A stretch of DNA of 49,384 bases from contig NZ_JALBCV010000002.1 of the NCBI RefSeq assembly GCF_022602565.1, positions 392,147 through 441,530 on the forward strand, read 5' to 3'. The position numbers and the translations under genes are program-made. This DNA comes from Rosenbergiella metrosideri. GTDB taxonomy: Bacteria > Pseudomonadota > Gammaproteobacteria > Enterobacterales > Enterobacteriaceae. Positions 10,201 through 17,903 of the stretch are shown here, one piece after another. Position 1 is the first letter of the stretch. The number at the start of each line of letters is the position of its first letter. The notes beneath the pieces were generated by a model. The model saw only the letters and a program-made list of their open reading frames with translations, searched no databases and had not been told where the DNA came from.

Positions 10201-13200
10201 ATATCGTCAACGCTACCGAGCATGGTCAAGCCCTGATCATTCAAGGTAAGGCCAGTGGTACAGAAACGGGTGATACCGTTGTGGTAACGCTGAACGGTAA
10301 AACCTATAACCTGGTGGTTGATGCACAAGGTCAATGGAGTCTCGGCATTCCGGCAACCGATGTTTCAGCTATGAGCGAAGGCGATTATCAGGTTACGGCA
10401 ACGGTTACTGATAAAGCGGGCAATAGCCACAGCACCACCCACGATATTCATGTTGAGTTAACCGCACCGGTACTGAGCATCAACACCATTGCTGGCGATG
10501 ACATCATCAACAGCACGGAAAAAGGCCAAGATATTACTGTTACCGGTCAAGCCACTGGATTGGCCTCGGGCGCAACCGTCACCGTTAACCTGAACGGCCT
10601 TCAATACACTGCGACCGTGGATGATAAAGGTCAATGGAGCACGGTGATCCCAGCCGCCGATGCCGCCAACCTAGGGGAGGCGAATTACGTCGTCACCGCT
10701 TCAGCAGTGAATGATGCCGGAAATAGTGGCAGTACTTCTCATGCCCTCTCGGTTGGTACTCAGACGCCACTGGTTATCATTAACACTGTCGCAGGCGATG
10801 ATGTGATCAACGCCAGTGAGTTAGCGGCAGGGCAAACCTTAAGCGGTAAAGTCAGTGGCGCGGCCGCGGGCGATACCGTGACGGTTCATCTGGGTGGCAA
10901 CACCTACACCGCCACCGTGGCTAACGATCTGACCTGGAGTGTTAAGGTATCCAGTGACGATCTCACGGCGATGGGTAACGGTGCCTTGACTGTCGAGGCT
11001 TCGGTCACTAATAAAACTGGCAATACCGGCCATGCAGAGCATGCCATCAGTATTGATGCCAACTTACCGGGATTACGCGTTGATACCGTGGCGGGCGATG
11101 ACATCATCAACACCATTGAGCACAACCAAAATCTGATCATTACTGGTTCGAGCCAAGGGATTGCCGCAAACAGTGCCTTAACTGTCACCATTAACGGTAA
11201 GACCTACAACGCCACAGTGCTGGCGGATGGCTCGTGGAGCGCGGCAGTGCCGAGTAGCGATGTCAGCACTTGGGCAGCAGGTCGCGTACAAATTGCGGTC
11301 AGTGGAGAGAGCAGTGCCGGTAACCCAGTGGCTATCTTGCATCCGGTCACCGTCGATCTGGCAGAGGTGGCGATCAGCATCGATACCGTAAGCAGTGACG
11401 ATAGGCTGAATGCCGCAGAAAAAGGCCAAGATCTGGCACTCAGTGGCAGCACGCACGATGTAGCAGAAGGCAGCACCGTGACCGTAAAATTTGCCGGACA
11501 CCAATACAGCACCACTGTCGGCAGCGACGGTAGCTGGACGTTGACAGTTCCTGCCGCGGATATGTCTGGGCTTTACGATGGCCAGCGCAACGTTGAGGTC
11601 AGCGTCTCCACGCCAAATGGTAACAGTGCGCAAGCGGGCCGCGAGATCCTGGTCGATACCGTGGCACCAAGCCTGACGATCGATAACCTTACGCAAGATA
11701 ACGTTCTGAATGCCAAAGAGGCGGGCAGTGACCAGCTGATCAGCGGCAGCAGCACGGCGCAAGCAGGTCAAACCGTGACGGTGACCCTAAACGGTGAGAA
11801 GTACCAGACCACTGTTGATGCACAAGGCCACTGGCAGGTTGAGATCCCAGCGGCCGATCTGCAGGCGCTAAACAATGGACAAATCACTGTCAACGCAAGC
11901 GTTGCAGACAAAGCGGGCAATAGCATCGAGGCGACACACAACGTTCAAGTGGATCTGCAAGCGCCAGTGATCACGGTTGATCGCGTGGCAGGGGATGATG
12001 TCATCAACGTCACCGAGCACGGCCAAGCGCAAGTTATCACCGGCAGGGCGACCGGTGGCGAAGCGGGCAACCGCGTGGTAGTGACCATTGCTGGCAATAC
12101 CTATAACACGGTGCTGGATGCGTCGGGTCACTGGAGTGTCGGTGTGCCTGCTTCGGTGATCGCCGGACTGCAAGACGGTAACGTGACGATTGCAGTCACC
12201 GTAACCGACAGTGCGGGTAATGTGGGCAGTGCCAGCCACGACATTAAGGTGGACACAGGGCTACCTACCTTATCGATTAACACCATTGCTGGCGATGACA
12301 TCATCAACAGCACGGAAAAAGGCCAAGATCTCACGATCACCGGTCAAGCGACGGGACTGGCTTCGGGCATTAAGGTCACGGTGAACCTTAACGGCCATCA
12401 ATACACTGCAACAGTGGATGACAAAGGCAATTGGAGTACGGTAGCGCCTGCCGCTGATGTGGCGAATCTGGGTGAGGCGATCTACTCGGTAAGTGCTTCG
12501 GCGACTAATGATGTCGGTAATAATGTTAGTACTGTTCATGCTATTACGGTCGATACCACGGCCCCGGTTATCAGTATAAACACTGTTGCCGGCGATGATG
12601 TGCTCAATGCGGCAGAGCAACAACAGCCTCTGGTCTTAGGGGGCAGTACCACGGCGCAAGCGGGCCAGACGGTGACTGTCAGCTTAGGAAGCCACCACTA
12701 CACCACTACGGTGAAAGCTGATGGATCTTGGCAGGTATCTGTCGCGAGTGATGACCTAAAAGGCCTCGCTCAAGGGACCAACAGTATCAGCGTATCGGTA
12801 ACGGATCGTGCTGGGAATGAGGGACATACTGCTCATGACCTCACCGTGGATACTCAAGCACCAACGATCACTATCGATACCGTGGCTGGCGATGACATTA
12901 TCAACAGCGATGAGCAGAAAGTGGGGCAAACGCTCAGCGGCAGTACATCGGCGGAAGTGGGGCAGTCAGTAACCGTGACCTTTAATGGCCATAGTTATAC
13001 CACTACGGTCGATAAAGACGGTAAGTGGTCCGTGGCAGTTTCGGCGCAAGACCTTGTTGGACTCCGTGATGGGGACTACACCGTTACGGCCTCGGTGACC
13101 GATAAAGCGGGCAACCCAGGTCAAGCAACCCATGCCGTAACGCTTAATGGTGACGTCCCGACGATAACCATTAATACCTTTGCGGCAGATGATGTGGTGA

Positions 13201-16200
13201 ATGCAGCGGAACATAGCCAACCATTAGTCGTCAGTGGTACCACCACCGCACCAGCTGGCCAACAGGTCTCGATTACGTTAAATGGTAAGACTTACACCGC
13301 TGTCGTCGATAATAAAGGAAATTGGCAAGCCACGGTCAGTAGTAAGGATGTCACTGCGCTCGAGGATGGTGAAACTTATGCAATTCAAGCGCAGGTCACC
13401 AACAGCATCGGTAACAGTGGATCGGCGGCTCACAGCATAAACGTTGATATTTCCGCCCCAAGTATGGGAATTACTATTGATGCATTGAAAGATGATACTG
13501 GGCTGAGTGCTACGGATTTCATCACCAACGATGCAAAAGTGGTGCTAAACGGTAAGTTAACGGCTGCCTTAGCCGGTGATGAACATGCCGAAATCAGTCT
13601 GGATGGCGGTACAACCTGGCAAACCCTCACTGTCACTGGCACTCACTGGACCTTTAGTGATGGACGTACCTTAGCTGACGGGTCTTGGGATTACCAAGTT
13701 CGAGTCATCGATGATGCAGGGAATGTCGGCGCGACCGCTGAACAAAAAGTCATAGTTGATACCACAGCACCTGATGCAGCCACGATCACTATTGATGGGA
13801 TTCTTCGGGATACTGGCCTGTCGGATCATGATTTTATCACCAGTGATACTCGGCTGTCCGTCACGGGCACCTTGGGCGCAGCGCTGGGTAAAGATGATCA
13901 TGCACAAGTCAGCATTGATGGCGGGAAAACCTGGGTAGATGTCAGTGTAAGCGATAAAACGTGGACCTATGTCGATAGCCGGACCCTGACCGATGGTCAA
14001 TATAATTACCAAGTTAGGGTCATTGATGAGGCAGGTAATATCAGTGCGACCGCCAGCCAAGTGGTCATTGTCGATACGCAAGTTCCAGATAGCGCGAAAA
14101 CGATCTCAATCGATAGTATCGATCAAGATACCGGTCTGAACAGTAACGACTTTATTACCAGCGACACGTCACTCACGGTCAAAGGGTCACTCGGTGCCTC
14201 ACTCTCGGCAAATGAGTATGCGCAGATTAGCCTTGACGACGGTAAGACGTGGCAGAATGTCAATGTGATCGGCACGCAATGGAACTTTACTGATAGCCGT
14301 ACCTTAGCAGATGGCAACTACACCTATTGGGTGCGGGTGGTTGATGCGGCAGGCAATGTCGGGGCCTTTACCCATCAACAGGTGACAATTGATACGATTG
14401 CGCCAGATGTGGCAGAGAAAGTCACGGTTGATGACATTACTGTCGACAGCGGTTTTGATGCGCATGATTTTTTAACCAATCAAACCTCGTACACCTTAGA
14501 AGGTTCATTAGGTAAAGCCTTAAATACTAACGAATATGTCCAAGTCAGTGTCGATGGCGGTAACACGTGGACCGATGCGGTAGTAGAGGGTACCACTTGG
14601 CACTATCAAGAAAGTCGTACGCTGTCAGATGACGTCTATAACTACCAAATTCGGGTCATTGACGAAGCGGGTAATATCGGGGCCACCACCTCGCAAAAAG
14701 TCACGGTCGATACCAAAGCCCCTGACTATGGTATTACCATTGATGGTATTAGCGAGGATACTGGACAGTCTGTAAGCGACTTTATCACCCTTGACCAAAC
14801 ACTGACCTTGAAAGGGTCGTTGGGCAGTGCATTGGCGAGTGATGAGCGAGTACAGATTAGCCTTGATGGCGGGCAAACGTGGGTGGATGCCACTGTCACC
14901 GATAAGCAGTGGACCTATAGTGACAGCCGTACCCTTACAGATGGCGACTATCAGTATCAAGTCCGCATTATTGACCAAGCAGGTAATGTGGGATCGGTCG
15001 CACATCAGACCGTTACGGTGGATACGACTGCACCAGCCAGCCATGGCAGTATTGTCAGCTACACGGACGATCAAGGTGAACGTCAAGGTAACTTCGGTGC
15101 GAAAGTGGCAACGGATGATACAGCACCTGTTATCAATGGCACCCTGACTCAAGCAGTTGCTAAAGGTGATATTGTGCAGATCTTCCGTGATGGTGTGCTG
15201 CTGGGGCTCGCCACGATGACTGATGCGACGCATTGGACATACCAAGACAGCGGTCTGGCCGATGGCAAACACAGTTATTTTGTGCGCGTTATGGACCTTG
15301 CGGGTAACTATACCGACTCCGATGCCTTCAATATGAAGGTCGATACGACAATCCCGACAACGGTTGCGACCATTGATACGGTGACGACTTCGGATACGAC
15401 ACCCATTATTAAAGGCACTGTCTCGGCGAGCCTTGAGAAGGGTGAATATATTCAAGTCACGGTTGACGGAAAAACCTATACCTCTGAAAACGATGGCGCC
15501 GTGGTGGTCGATTATGCCCACAACACTTGGTACCTTCAGGTGCCTGATAGCGCTGCATTGGCGGTTAACAGTTACGACGTGACGGCGCAAATCAAAAGTA
15601 GTGCGGGTAACGGTAACACCACAGGCCTTGCCCATGGCAGCCTAGTGGTCAACACCGAAAGCGTGAACACCGATTGGGCAACGACTGCGGGTGCGGCCCA
15701 TAACTCCACCATGCTGATTGGTACCAATAGCCAAGGGTTATGGACGATCGGTACGAATAGCCAAATGTTCAATGGTAACGACGTCTCAAGCTATGACGCG
15801 AATAAGTTAATCGATAAGCGCGCATCGCTGGTCAGTATGACAGGGGCTGACGTTGATCGTAGCGGTGTACAAACCCTTTACGGCACCGAAACAACCTATA
15901 GCGGGAGTACACAGATTACCTGGAGCTTTGATGGCACTGATTACAATGCCAAGCAACTCGCCATGGGAACAACAATCTGGTACGGCGGCGTTATGGCTTA
16001 TGACCGGACAGGAGATGGTTACCTCGACTTAGCCTATGGCGATGCGGGGATGGATTCATTGACTTATCTGAACAACAACAAAGGAGTGTTAACGCCAGAT
16101 GGGACCGGTGGAGAAAGCTCCTTTTACGGGCAGTTTGATTCCGGCCGTGAAATTTCAGGGGTTGACCTGAATAACGACGGCACCGTGGATATCGTTCAGC

Positions 16201-17774
16201 ACACTAACCGCGGGGGCGCTTACACCTTAACGGTTATTAATAACAAGGGTGATGGTAGCCTCGCGGTTGGACAGGATGTGACCGGCGTTTTTGTGGGTAA
16301 CGGAGCGAACAGTAACAATGCCGCGTCCATGACCTGGGCGGATTTTAACGGCGACGGTTACATGGATCTGTATATTGCGAGCGGATATAAAAGCAACCCG
16401 GGTCTTATCTATTACAACGACGGGAAAGGTAAACTTGCTACCACCGGCACGGCGATTGAATCAACGGGTGCTACGCAAGGTTATCTCTCCACAGCCGTCG
16501 ATTGGAACGGTGATGGCCAAATGGATGTGGTGAAATTCAGCACGTTCGGTGGGGCACAAACGGCAACGCTATTTACCAATAACAATCACGGAGCCATTTT
16601 CACGGCGAGTAATTTGGCCAGTAAGCTGGTGAATGTGACGGGGATTGCGGCAATGGATTATGACTGGAATGGCACACAAGACCTGCTGGTTTCGCAGCAA
16701 AACGGTAAAGTGGTATTAATCCAGAACAATAACCAGATTGCTGATGGCACAGCCATGCATTTACGCATCGTAGACAGTGAAGGGATCAATGTTTTTTATG
16801 GAAATACCGTTAATCTATACAACTCCGCTGGTAAGTTAGTGGCCTCACAAATTATTAATGCGCAATCAGGCATTGGTGTGAACGACACTTCAGCATTAGT
16901 AAGTTTCTATGGCTTAAATCCTAATGATACGTATTCGGCTCAATTAGTAAAAATTACTAATGGGAGGTCGGACAATGTGACCTGGGATAACCTCGCAGCG
17001 GGTAATGGAAAAGAGAGCTACTCCTTAACGGCTGATGCCGCAACAGGCGGTCACAGCGGTACCTTAAGCGGGACAGGTTATAACGATACCTTTGTGGCAG
17101 AAGAGGGGTCTTATACCTATAACGGCGGCGGTGGCTGGACGACCCGTTCTGACCATGATAGCTGGAGCAGTACCGGAGGGGTCGATGTGGTGGATTATCG
17201 TAATGCCACTGCGGGAGTCAAAGTCGACCTCAGCATTTCCTCGGCTCAGGATACCGGCTTCAATACATCACGTTTAGTCAATATTGAGGGGATCAACGGC
17301 TCCGATTTCAATGATGTTATTACCGGAAATAAAGGGGATAACCAATTCGAAGGCCGTGGCGGTAACGACACCTTTAATATTGGCAATGGCGGTCACGATA
17401 CGATGTTGTATAAGTTGATCAATAGCGCTGATGCAACAGGTGGAAATGGGAGTGACGTCGTGAATGGCTTCACTGTCGGCAGTTGGGAAGCCACAGCGGA
17501 TACTGACCGTATCGACTTAAGGGAGCTATTGAGCGGTTCCGGCTATAAAGGGGATGGTTCAGCCAGTTATGTTGACGGCGTGGCAACGATTGGTGCAAGT
17601 GCCGGTAATATTACCGATTACTTACATGTTGTTCACAATGGCAGCAATACCGAGATCCAGATCGACAGAGATGGAACCGGCAGTCAGTTTGATGCCACAA
17701 CGGTAGTCACTCTGAATGGGGTGCAGACTGACTTAGCGACCTTACTGGCGAATCACCAGCTGTTAGTGGTGTAG
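4272..17774 (+). CDS. Giant BapA-like type I secreted adhesin
   Basis: This 4500-residue protein has no signal peptide and the layout of BapA/SiiE-type biofilm adhesins. Residues 1-130 form a BapA-type prefix domain, followed by a Gly/Ala-rich hydrophobic stretch (WGWIAGAAVGGGALGALLSSGGG, about 138-160). One divergent Ig-like domain and then 28 tandem Ig-like repeats of about 100 residues occupy roughly 270-3060, each with the signature I-[DN]-T-x-A-G-D-D-x-[IL]-N-A-x-E. Five repeats of a second type (DTGLSxxDFIT ... ISLDGGxTW ... YQVRVIDxAGN) and two divergent Ig-like domains continue to about 3790. FG-GAP/VCBS-like calcium motifs (DFNGDGYMDLYIA, DWNGDGQMDVV) come next. The end has the DVITGNKGDNQFEGRGGNDTF motif and a hydrophobic tail (LLANHQLLVV) typical of the type I secretion target domain. 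It is expected on the cell surface in adhesion or biofilm formation. No LapG-type TAAG/PAAG site was found near the N-terminus. Confidence 0.93.
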   Translation: MKTFDIDVIARKTAEKSVLHAQGNMALPLKAPSVVEIHGQAQDVVKYIRQGKDLLIYMKDGSVIRCNGYFVEDAQSHAHSELVFNDNNQLTHISFEDVAEGADLSATPLVAHSTPIDTIEPFMAQEGVLSDLPWGWIAGAAVGGGALGALLSSGGGHSKTKVIDNTQPVEKATPTFTVTDNQGDKQGLVTAQSTIDDNTPTFSGTGEPGATIQIKDGEGNTIASTMVDSKGTWTVNLPTQTDGAHSWSVTQIDGSASTSAGSIDVTIVTAKAQLVVNTIAGDNQLNADEHQADVTISGLSQQLAEGTPVTVSINGKNYTASVDSSGQWSVVMPADDAKALTEGNWTVTVTATDSTGNQITQTQNITVDTQAPTLTLDTVAGDQVVNAAEHQAALTLAGTSNAASGSSVTLTFGAQTYQATVDDQGKWQVSVPAETVKSLKDGDYSYTASITDLAGNTATASSHFIVDTASPVITIDTFAGDDVVNSDEQQTAQLLTGKATGVAAGDLVKVTIGDTVLNGVVAADGTWSVGVPAAIFASLAQGQHSATVSITDAAGNTGTATHDFTLSGAAPTLSIEAISQDNVINANEALQPLALSGKSNLADGTVVTVTLNHIDYQATVAQGGWKITVPATDVMHLDNTLYTVTVTGTDSAGNPGSAQTTVLVDTHLPQVTIDAFATDNLVNHEEIAVDQTLSGRVVGAAAGDSITVTLGGNTYTTTVEKDLTWHTAIPAADMAALGDGKIAIDVSVTNAHGNTGENSLGIDINAQRPGLRIDTVSGDDVINALEQQQDLTVTGNSEHLDAGTIISVTVNQIVYRAVVENQGHWQIGIPAADMANWPAGALTITATASDAYGNNAAITHPITVNNDQVALTIDTVSSDDMINAAEQQQALVLSGKTQHVEAGQSVIIKFAGQLFTANVEKEGSWHVTVPASAMSGLTEGHTDISATVTNQSGNSSESSRTITVDTQPPSITIDMVTADNLLNASEAKQPLLLTGASTAEAGQTVTVSLGGKEYTTTVDKQGHWQVSVPADDLAALPQGQNAVTATVADISGNPSSASHDFAVDTVVPVVTINTLAGDDVINAAEHHQAQILSGSATGAAAGDTVTITLNGQTYTAILDAQGQWSTGIPSSAIAALQEGKTEISVTVTDKAGNTGTATHDVTVDTQDPVLVFATIATDAVVNADEHQSPLTLSGQSSDLAEGTTVTVTLAGKSYTTTTDNQGKWSVTLTAQETNALPEGQLSVSASATNGVGNTVTTSTTLTVDTHLPTVSINTTAGDDVINASELAAGQTLSGQVSGAVAGDTVTVLLGGNRYTATVAKDLTWSIKVSSDDLTAMGNGPLTVDASVTNQHGNTGHAQHAISIDANLPGLRVNTVAGDDIINTIEHGQNLLVTGSSQGLTENSTLTVTINGKTYSANVMADGSWSAAVPSSDVSTWPAGSLQIAVSGESSAGNPVNILHPVTVDLADVAISINTVSRDDMLNAAEKGKDLALSGSTHDAAVGSDVTITFAGHQYSTTVDSEGKWAITVPAANMVDLADGTQYVDVSITTPAGNSAQAGREIQVDTVPPSLTIDNLTQDNVLNAQESANDQLISGSSTAQAGQEVTVSLQGKEYKATVDAQGHWQVKVPATDLQALSEGDTTLSVTVADKAGNTTQAEHSFTVDAQAPVVTIDKVAGDDIINIDEHSQAQIISGSATGGAAGNTVTVTIGGKTYTTVLDEAGKWSIGVPAAVVSGLQDGDVTIAVTVTDSVGNVGKASHDITVDTGLPSITINSVTSDNVINAAEKGQDLTLSGSTRHIEPGNTVVIAFAGKSYSVVVDAKGNWTLHVPSSALADLKEGSAQVQVSVHNDSGNSVQASHDYIVDSATPMLQLDPISTNNLLNAQEAQQPLTLTGTTSAQTGQTVNITFNSKQYSATVEADGSWSVSVPQEDVAALQDGQYKVSASVVDIAGNSSTSAIDLLIDVTAPVTTIATVAGDDIVNATEHGQALIIQGKASGTETGDTVVVTLNGKTYNLVVDAQGQWSLGIPATDVSAMSEGDYQVTATVTDKAGNSHSTTHDIHVELTAPVLSINTIAGDDIINSTEKGQDITVTGQATGLASGATVTVNLNGLQYTATVDDKGQWSTVIPAADAANLGEANYVVTASAVNDAGNSGSTSHALSVGTQTPLVIINTVAGDDVINASELAAGQTLSGKVSGAAAGDTVTVHLGGNTYTATVANDLTWSVKVSSDDLTAMGNGALTVEASVTNKTGNTGHAEHAISIDANLPGLRVDTVAGDDIINTIEHNQNLIITGSSQGIAANSALTVTINGKTYNATVLADGSWSAAVPSSDVSTWAAGRVQIAVSGESSAGNPVAILHPVTVDLAEVAISIDTVSSDDRLNAAEKGQDLALSGSTHDVAEGSTVTVKFAGHQYSTTVGSDGSWTLTVPAADMSGLYDGQRNVEVSVSTPNGNSAQAGREILVDTVAPSLTIDNLTQDNVLNAKEAGSDQLISGSSTAQAGQTVTVTLNGEKYQTTVDAQGHWQVEIPAADLQALNNGQITVNASVADKAGNSIEATHNVQVDLQAPVITVDRVAGDDVINVTEHGQAQVITGRATGGEAGNRVVVTIAGNTYNTVLDASGHWSVGVPASVIAGLQDGNVTIAVTVTDSAGNVGSASHDIKVDTGLPTLSINTIAGDDIINSTEKGQDLTITGQATGLASGIKVTVNLNGHQYTATVDDKGNWSTVAPAADVANLGEAIYSVSASATNDVGNNVSTVHAITVDTTAPVISINTVAGDDVLNAAEQQQPLVLGGSTTAQAGQTVTVSLGSHHYTTTVKADGSWQVSVASDDLKGLAQGTNSISVSVTDRAGNEGHTAHDLTVDTQAPTITIDTVAGDDIINSDEQKVGQTLSGSTSAEVGQSVTVTFNGHSYTTTVDKDGKWSVAVSAQDLVGLRDGDYTVTASVTDKAGNPGQATHAVTLNGDVPTITINTFAADDVVNAAEHSQPLVVSGTTTAPAGQQVSITLNGKTYTAVVDNKGNWQATVSSKDVTALEDGETYAIQAQVTNSIGNSGSAAHSINVDISAPSMGITIDALKDDTGLSATDFITNDAKVVLNGKLTAALAGDEHAEISLDGGTTWQTLTVTGTHWTFSDGRTLADGSWDYQVRVIDDAGNVGATAEQKVIVDTTAPDAATITIDGILRDTGLSDHDFITSDTRLSVTGTLGAALGKDDHAQVSIDGGKTWVDVSVSDKTWTYVDSRTLTDGQYNYQVRVIDEAGNISATASQVVIVDTQVPDSAKTISIDSIDQDTGLNSNDFITSDTSLTVKGSLGASLSANEYAQISLDDGKTWQNVNVIGTQWNFTDSRTLADGNYTYWVRVVDAAGNVGAFTHQQVTIDTIAPDVAEKVTVDDITVDSGFDAHDFLTNQTSYTLEGSLGKALNTNEYVQVSVDGGNTWTDAVVEGTTWHYQESRTLSDDVYNYQIRVIDEAGNIGATTSQKVTVDTKAPDYGITIDGISEDTGQSVSDFITLDQTLTLKGSLGSALASDERVQISLDGGQTWVDATVTDKQWTYSDSRTLTDGDYQYQVRIIDQAGNVGSVAHQTVTVDTTAPASHGSIVSYTDDQGERQGNFGAKVATDDTAPVINGTLTQAVAKGDIVQIFRDGVLLGLATMTDATHWTYQDSGLADGKHSYFVRVMDLAGNYTDSDAFNMKVDTTIPTTVATIDTVTTSDTTPIIKGTVSASLEKGEYIQVTVDGKTYTSENDGAVVVDYAHNTWYLQVPDSAALAVNSYDVTAQIKSSAGNGNTTGLAHGSLVVNTESVNTDWATTAGAAHNSTMLIGTNSQGLWTIGTNSQMFNGNDVSSYDANKLIDKRASLVSMTGADVDRSGVQTLYGTETTYSGSTQITWSFDGTDYNAKQLAMGTTIWYGGVMAYDRTGDGYLDLAYGDAGMDSLTYLNNNKGVLTPDGTGGESSFYGQFDSGREISGVDLNNDGTVDIVQHTNRGGAYTLTVINNKGDGSLAVGQDVTGVFVGNGANSNNAASMTWADFNGDGYMDLYIASGYKSNPGLIYYNDGKGKLATTGTAIESTGATQGYLSTAVDWNGDGQMDVVKFSTFGGAQTATLFTNNNHGAIFTASNLASKLVNVTGIAAMDYDWNGTQDLLVSQQNGKVVLIQNNNQIADGTAMHLRIVDSEGINVFYGNTVNLYNSAGKLVASQIINAQSGIGVNDTSALVSFYGLNPNDTYSAQLVKITNGRSDNVTWDNLAAGNGKESYSLTADAATGGHSGTLSGTGYNDTFVAEEGSYTYNGGGGWTTRSDHDSWSSTGGVDVVDYRNATAGVKVDLSISSAQDTGFNTSRLVNIEGINGSDFNDVITGNKGDNQFEGRGGNDTFNIGNGGHDTMLYKLINSADATGGNGSDVVNGFTVGSWEATADTDRIDLRELLSGSGYKGDGSASYVDGVATIGASAGNITDYLHVVHNGSNTEIQIDRDGTGSQFDATTVVTLNGVQTDLATLLANHQLLVV
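5080..13455 (+). repeat. 28 tandem Ig-like repeats of about 299 bp
   Basis: Counting the motif around GDDVINAAE gives 28 in-frame units, averaging just under 100 codons. Units are diverged in DNA, with many synonymous changes, but strongly conserved in protein, so the array is not freshly amplified. Copy number may still vary between strains, and short-read assemblies could collapse it. Confidence 0.9.
6270..12258 (+). repeat. Three copies of a five-domain higher-order repeat
   Basis: Within the Ig array the same ordered set of five units occurs three times: about 6270-7768 (units 5-9), 8068-9562 (11-15) and 10766-12258 (20-24). The order is recognised from unit starts LPxVxI, xPGLRxxT, xVAISIxT (QVALTI in the first copy), xPSxTID and xPVVTI. 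The second and third copies are nearest, for example LPGLRV[ND]TVAGDDIINTIEH in both. The first copy is more diverged. Confidence 0.75.
13458..15030 (+). repeat. Five tandem repeats of the second adhesin domain type
   Basis: Five units of about 104 codons carry DTGLSxxDFIT, then a segment with ISLDGGKTW or a close variant, then RTLxDGxYxYQVRVIDxAGN and VTVDTxAPD. Two more divergent domains follow up to about 15660. The units are clearly distinct from the 28 preceding repeats, so the stalk has two domain types in separate blocks. Confidence 0.8.
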
Positions 17775-17782
17775 CAGCCTCT

Positions 17783-17812
17783 CCCCATGGGGTAGCCCAT
17801 GGGGACTCTTTT
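17783..17812 (+). terminator. Hairpin just after the adhesin gene
   Basis: A perfect nine-base stem CCCCATGGG/CCCATGGGG with loop GTAG lies eight bases after the adhesin stop and is followed by ACTCTTTTC. The T tract is short, so termination is probably partial. That would fit an operon where exporter genes are read at a lower level than the adhesin. Confidence 0.6.
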
Positions 17813-17823
17813 CATTGATTACC

Positions 17824-17872
17824 GTCCTCGGCGGGGTCGTCTTCAACCGACGAATCCCCCGCCGGCGAGGAC
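17824..17872 (+). other. Second long hairpin before the exporter gene
   Basis: Arms GTCCTCG and CGAGGAC enclose GCGGGG/CCCCGC, with a three-base bulge (CGG). An inner stem TCGTC/GACGA has loop TTCAACC. No T tract follows it, so it looks like an RNA-stabilising or processing element rather than a terminator. It sits 31 bases before the exporter start. Confidence 0.6.
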
Positions 17873-17903
17873 TTCTATTGAGTTGTTTGAGTAGGTATTT
17901 GTT

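Noticed and set aside
5080..13455. Regular repeats of about 300 bp that could be taken for a CRISPR-like or satellite array
   Set aside because: They are in-frame coding Ig domains with codon-level divergence and no short identical repeats with spacers.
4535..15772. Many open frames on the minus strand and in other frames across the adhesin gene
   Set aside because: They mirror the repeated coding strand, have no ribosome sites or known motifs, and overlap a clear gene.
16980..17774. RTX nonapeptide array at the adhesin C-terminus
   Set aside because: Only one short GGxGNDxF-like place is visible; there is no row of nonapeptides, so the end is a general type I secretion target domain.
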